Shown here in pieces: positions 6,410 to 9,136 of a stretch of 9,136 bases of DNA. Made by a program: the position numbers and the translations under genes. Each line of letters begins with the position of its first letter. Positions within the stretch are counted from its first letter, which is position 1. Source of the DNA: an uncultured Lachnobacterium sp. (GTDB taxonomy: Bacteria > Bacillota > Clostridia > Lachnospirales > Lachnospiraceae); assembly GCA_900549895.1 (NCBI GenBank), contig URQG01000063.1:1-9136 (forward strand), given 5' to 3'. The notes under the pieces were generated by a model. The model made no database searches, was not told where the DNA came from, and saw only the letters and a program-made list of their open reading frames with translations.

Positions 6410-7522
6410 CTAAAGTTCCATAATAATTTCTCTGGCCAGGCTCTCCTCGATCGGTTTTGCAAAAACACCCGGAGCAAATTCAACAACATCTCCGATTCCT
6501 TTCTGCAATACAAACCGAAGCTTCCCGTCACGCACTTTTTTGTCCGTGTACAGTTTCTTTACCAATGCTTCTCGATCGATGTACTCCGGAATCCTTGTCG
6601 GAAGTCCTACACGGTCATACAATGCGATCACACGCTCCGCTTCCTCGTCCGACATATATCCCAGTCTTGCGGAAAGCAATACCTCTGCCGCCATACCGAT
6701 TGCAAGGGCTTCGCCATGCAGCAAACGGTATTCACTGACCGTCTCGATTGCACGTCCGACGGTATGTCCGAGATTTAATACCTCGCGCAATCCGCTCTCC
6801 CGCTCATCCTTCATTACAACATGATACTTAATTTTGCAATTATTTTCCGCAATATATTCACACGCAAACTTTTTAAAACTTAAAATATCATCGAGATTCT
6901 CCTCGATAAACGCAAACATATCATAACTTGCAAGACACGCATGCTTGATCGTCTCCGACATTCCGCTCGCTACCTGACGCTCCGGAAGAGTCTTCCACGC
7001 TTCAATATCGATATACACTTTCTGTGGCTGATTGAACAGACCGATCAGATTTGTTGCAAGCGGGGTATCCACCGCTGTCTTACCACCGACCGATGCATCC
7101 GCTGCCGCAAGAAGTGTTGTTGCATAATTAACGAAAGGTACTCCACGTCCATAGGTTCCTGCAACAAACCCCGCCAGATCTGTCACAACACCGCCGCCCA
7201 CGGCAATGATTGCGCAATCCCTTCGATATCCTTTCTCAAGCATCGCATCCTCAATGCGTTCTTTCGTCAATCTGGTCTTGCTTTTTTCTCCTGCCGGGAA
7301 CACAAACAGATCCACCTTATATCCGGCAGCGATCAACTTTTCACAGATTGGCTTTGCATATGGATCCCGCACATTGGTATCCGTAATAACCGCAAACTTA
7401 TGAAGTGTTCCGAAAAGCCCGGCCTCTATATCCTCCACCAGTTTATCCATCAGATTGTAACCGATCTCAATATCATAGCTGTCATCAACGACTTTTTTCA
7501 GTTCTACGTTAAATACACTCAC
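6410..7522 (-). CDS. aroB: 3-dehydroquinate synthase family protein, with two altered active-site positions
   Basis: By family this enzyme turns DAHP into 3-dehydroquinate, the second step of the shikimate pathway, using NAD and a divalent metal. It has 370 residues, a normal length. Visible are the NAD-binding GGGVVTDLAGF (109-119), ATTLLA (134-139), DASVGGKTAVD (142-152), the metal-ligand region GMSETIK (187-193), LNLGHTVGRAIE (249-260) and LHGEAL (268-273). Aligned by eye with the Aspergillus nidulans enzyme, the metal ligands E190, H253 and H269 are kept, as are D142, K148, N158, K193, K232, R246 and N250. The positions of K161 and H275 are T157 and R257. PTTLLAQVD, usual in AroB, reads ATTLLAAAD. 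The start is GTG, 8 nt after the rnhA stop, with AGGTGA about 6 nt upstream. It could be a divergent dehydroquinate synthase or another sugar-phosphate cyclase. Confidence 0.85.
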   Translation of the reverse strand: MSVFNVELKKVVDDSYDIEIGYNLMDKLVEDIEAGLFGTLHKFAVITDTNVRDPYAKPICEKLIAAGYKVDLFVFPAGEKSKTRLTKERIEDAMLEKGYRRDCAIIAVGGGVVTDLAGFVAGTYGRGVPFVNYATTLLAAADASVGGKTAVDTPLATNLIGLFNQPQKVYIDIEAWKTLPERQVASGMSETIKHACLASYDMFAFIEENLDDILSFKKFACEYIAENNCKIKYHVVMKDERESGLREVLNLGHTVGRAIETVSEYRLLHGEALAIGMAAEVLLSARLGYMSDEEAERVIALYDRVGLPTRIPEYIDREALVKKLYTDKKVRDGKLRFVLQKGIGDVVEFAPGVFAKPIEESLAREIIMEL

Positions 7523-7530
7523 TTTGTCAC

Positions 7531-8157
7531 CTATCCCTTCATTGGTTCATTAATGCCGACCGCCTCTTTGGCAAGGCGGTCCGCCTCTTCGTTTCCCTCC
7601 ACTCCGGAATGTCCTTTGACTTTCACAAAATGAATCGATAACCGATCCCTGATCGACTGTACATAATCATAATAAGCAATCGTACCTGTCTTATTGCGTT
7701 TCCAGCCTCCGGTCGCCCACATCTCGATACCGAGATAATCGTAGTAAATCGTAATCTCTCGTAAGCCCAGTGCAAGTGCTTTCTCCATCGCTGCCATACT
7801 GCCAAGGATTTCTCCTGCGACATTGCGCATGGAAGCCATGTCCTCATCTTCACCCGACCCCTGAAGAACATAACGTTCTTTGCCTGCAACAAGGAATCCA
7901 CCAAAACCGTAGACGGATGTTGCAATATTAAAAGAGCCATCCACGAACGCATAATCCGTAACCGGTACAACATCGGTCTGTGGCTTTTCGGTCAATATAC
8001 CGCTGCCTCCCGCAACGAATTTTTCCGCATCCTGACGGCTCTTAAAACTCTTATAGATTGCACCCGGATATCCATCTACCATCCGTTTGCATGCATCCCA
8101 GGAAGAATAGATTCCCGGGACCTTTCCTTTACGGACTGCATAAAATTTACCGGCCAT
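7531..8157 (-). CDS. rnhA: Ribonuclease HI with N-terminal hybrid-binding domain
   Basis: RNase HI cleaves the RNA strand of RNA:DNA hybrids such as R-loops and Okazaki primers. The 208-residue protein has two parts. Residues 1-50 form the hybrid-binding (viroplasmin-like) domain, with FYAVRKGKVPGIY (5-17), W20 and FKSRQDAEKFV (38-48). A linker precedes the catalytic domain at about 67-203. The four acidic catalytic residues are D73 (YAFVDGSF), E116 (NVAGEILGS), D140 (IYYDY) and D193 (NEEADRLAKEA), and H183 lies in the KGHSG loop. All key residues are present, so it should be active. AGGAGG lies 4 nt before the ATG, in the 14-nt gap after the DUF2225 gene. The final codons and stop overlap the aroB ribosome site region, suggesting coupled translation of rnhA and aroB. 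Confidence 0.95.
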   Translation of the reverse strand: MAGKFYAVRKGKVPGIYSSWDACKRMVDGYPGAIYKSFKSRQDAEKFVAGGSGILTEKPQTDVVPVTDYAFVDGSFNIATSVYGFGGFLVAGKERYVLQGSGEDEDMASMRNVAGEILGSMAAMEKALALGLREITIYYDYLGIEMWATGGWKRNKTGTIAYYDYVQSIRDRLSIHFVKVKGHSGVEGNEEADRLAKEAVGINEPMKG

Positions 8158-8171
8158 ACTTCCTCCTGATA

Positions 8172-9026
8172 TTATACGTTATGCAACTGCTTAATAATAT
8201 CCTCTTTCAGATCCATCGCACGTTCCTTTGCCGAGCGTCCAGCAGCGTGGGAAGTCAGCACAAGCGAAACAAACCGCGATGCAATATCATACTTCTGCAA
8301 TTTGAATGCCATACTTGCCACGAGCAGGTTGATCGTGCTCTCCTCCATTCCGCACATCGGGAACGCCTCGGAAGCGATTGCTTTCAGGAACCCGTCATAT
8401 GCCTGTGCATAATAAACCTGTTCTTCCTTCTGACTCTCTTTGATCGCTTTTGCATCCTTATCGGAAGAAGCCATAAGTTCCTCGTTTTTTCCTCGATACA
8501 GCCAGGAAATTTTAAGACACTCGAATGCTTTCTCGCTTGTTTTACCTTTCTTGACAATTGTGTTATATAATGCAAGCTTATATCGATCAATTGCTTCATC
8601 ATAGGAGTATTCTTCCGGTTCAACCAGATTTGTCCGCTTGAACTTACGTCTCACACCTTCATCGATCATCTTGATCTGACCGGATGACAGATGTGAAAAG
8701 TAACGGTTCATCGCTGTATATCCGCACTTCGGGCAGGATGATACATCATATTTGTTCGTATCAATATACTGGAATCTCGGACGCAGGTCAAAATCCGGTT
8801 CAAGTCGCTTCACACGGCCGGTCTTCACCATTTTCGTCTTAAATACCGTATCGCATACAGGACATCGAATCGATTTTTCCAACAGGAATTCCTTCTCGGA
8901 ATGGACCTCTTCCTTAACGGTCGCCTGTGGCTTTGCCGGCACCTCTTCTTTTTTTTCATCTTCAAAGATATGTTCGGTGTCCATCTGATCCAATCCGAAT
9001 TTTTCAAGTCCTTCTAGTAAATTCAT
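8172..9026 (-). CDS. DUF2225 family protein with two zinc-ribbon-type CxxC motifs
   Basis: This 284-residue protein belongs to the DUF2225 family, common in Firmicutes and without an established function. The first 50 residues are charged and low in complexity (rich in Glu and Lys) and probably disordered. CPVC (55-58) and CPKCGYTAMNRYF (98-110) are the family signature, and the two CxxC pairs could bind one zinc ion. The rest (about 115-284) appears all-helical and TPR-like, with segments such as YDEAIDRYKLAL (142-153) and INLLVASMAFKLQKYDIASR (232-251). No signal peptide or membrane segment is present, so it is presumably cytosolic. GAGGGG (9033-9038) lies 6 nt before the ATG. It sits between glnS (22 nt upstream) and rnhA (14 nt downstream), apparently cotranscribed with both. 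Confidence 0.88.
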   Translation of the reverse strand: MNLLEGLEKFGLDQMDTEHIFEDEKKEEVPAKPQATVKEEVHSEKEFLLEKSIRCPVCDTVFKTKMVKTGRVKRLEPDFDLRPRFQYIDTNKYDVSSCPKCGYTAMNRYFSHLSSGQIKMIDEGVRRKFKRTNLVEPEEYSYDEAIDRYKLALYNTIVKKGKTSEKAFECLKISWLYRGKNEELMASSDKDAKAIKESQKEEQVYYAQAYDGFLKAIASEAFPMCGMEESTINLLVASMAFKLQKYDIASRFVSLVLTSHAAGRSAKERAMDLKEDIIKQLHNV

Positions 9027-9048
9027 TTTTATCCCCTCATTTTAAATG

Positions 9049-9136
9049 TTATGCCGGATTTGCCGGAAGCTTAAATGAACTCTTAAGCGAAACAATACGG
9101 TTAAATACCGGAGCCCCCGGTTTTGAGTCCTTGCAG
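9049..9136 (-). CDS. glnS: Glutaminyl-tRNA synthetase, C-terminal 28 residues only
   Basis: Only the end of this gene is in the window. The minus-strand frame from 9135 to the TAA at 9051-9049 encodes 28 residues, with DSKPGAPVFNR near the start and a short tail, SFKLPANPA. The PVFNR-x-V-x-L-(K/R) pattern after a D-S-K-P turn is typical of the last beta strand of the anticodon-binding domain of bacterial glutaminyl-tRNA synthetases. The protein ends right after it, so the C-terminal YqeY domain fused to GlnRS in some Firmicutes is absent here. It appears to be an upstream member of the operon that continues into DUF2225, rnhA and aroB. The evidence is a short motif only, and the rest of the gene is out of view. 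Confidence 0.75.
   Translation of the reverse strand, partial: CKDSKPGAPVFNRIVSLKSSFKLPANPA

Noticed and set aside
6941..7633. 230-residue plus-strand open frame antisense to aroB and rnhA
   Set aside because: It is antisense to two conserved genes, has a composition rich in Arg, Cys and His typical of shadow frames, and lacks a Shine-Dalgarno site.
1..9136. Mobile elements, CRISPR arrays, phage or defence genes, rRNA or tRNA genes
   Set aside because: I looked for transposase or integrase motifs, repeated spacers, tRNA-like cloverleafs and toxin-antitoxin pairs on both strands and saw none; nearly all of the window is accounted for by housekeeping genes.

Overview
The window looks like core chromosome of a motile, low-to-mid GC, fermentative Firmicute, most likely a gut Clostridia of the Lachnospiraceae type. 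The reasons are the gene content (plsX, yceD, rpmF, ackA, tmcAL/ylbM, RNase HI with a hybrid-binding domain, DUF2225), strong AGGAGG-type Shine-Dalgarno sites, sigma-A promoters with 17-bp spacers, and a chemoreceptor. This assignment is inferred from protein motifs only; no database was searched. I found no mobile element, CRISPR array, RNA gene or phage gene.

Layout, left to right. (1) plsX (minus, running off the left edge) has its own promoter. (2) A methyl-accepting chemotaxis protein gene lies on the plus strand with its own promoter, a leader of about 80 nt and a strong terminator. (3) Convergent to it, and ending at a separate 12-bp hairpin, is the two-gene unit yceD-rpmF (minus), driven by a promoter that matches the sigma-A consensus at 12 of 12 positions. 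(4) ackA (minus) follows, separated from yceD by a hairpin. (5) tmcAL/ylbM (plus) is divergent from ackA. (6) A bidirectional terminator separates tmcAL from a tight minus-strand operon, read right to left as glnS (only its last 28 codons are visible), a DUF2225 gene, rnhA and aroB.

How the genes relate. yceD, rpmF and plsX normally sit together, linking 50S ribosome assembly to phospholipid and fatty-acid synthesis; here the chemoreceptor gene lies between rpmF and plsX in the opposite orientation. AckA makes ATP and acetate from acetyl phosphate; TmcAL, transcribed divergently from the same intergenic region, uses acetate and ATP to acetylate the wobble cytidine of elongator tRNA-Met. The right-hand operon mixes tRNA charging (glnS), a zinc-ribbon protein of unknown role, R-loop removal (rnhA) and the second step of the shikimate pathway (aroB).

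The observations most worth checking are the AroB-family protein, in which two active-site positions of the family (equivalents of K161 and H275 in Aspergillus nidulans) are replaced, the chemoreceptor splitting the yceD-rpmF-plsX cluster, and that receptor's architecture of six membrane helices with no evident HAMP or extracellular domain. I see no convincing previously undescribed multi-gene system here.
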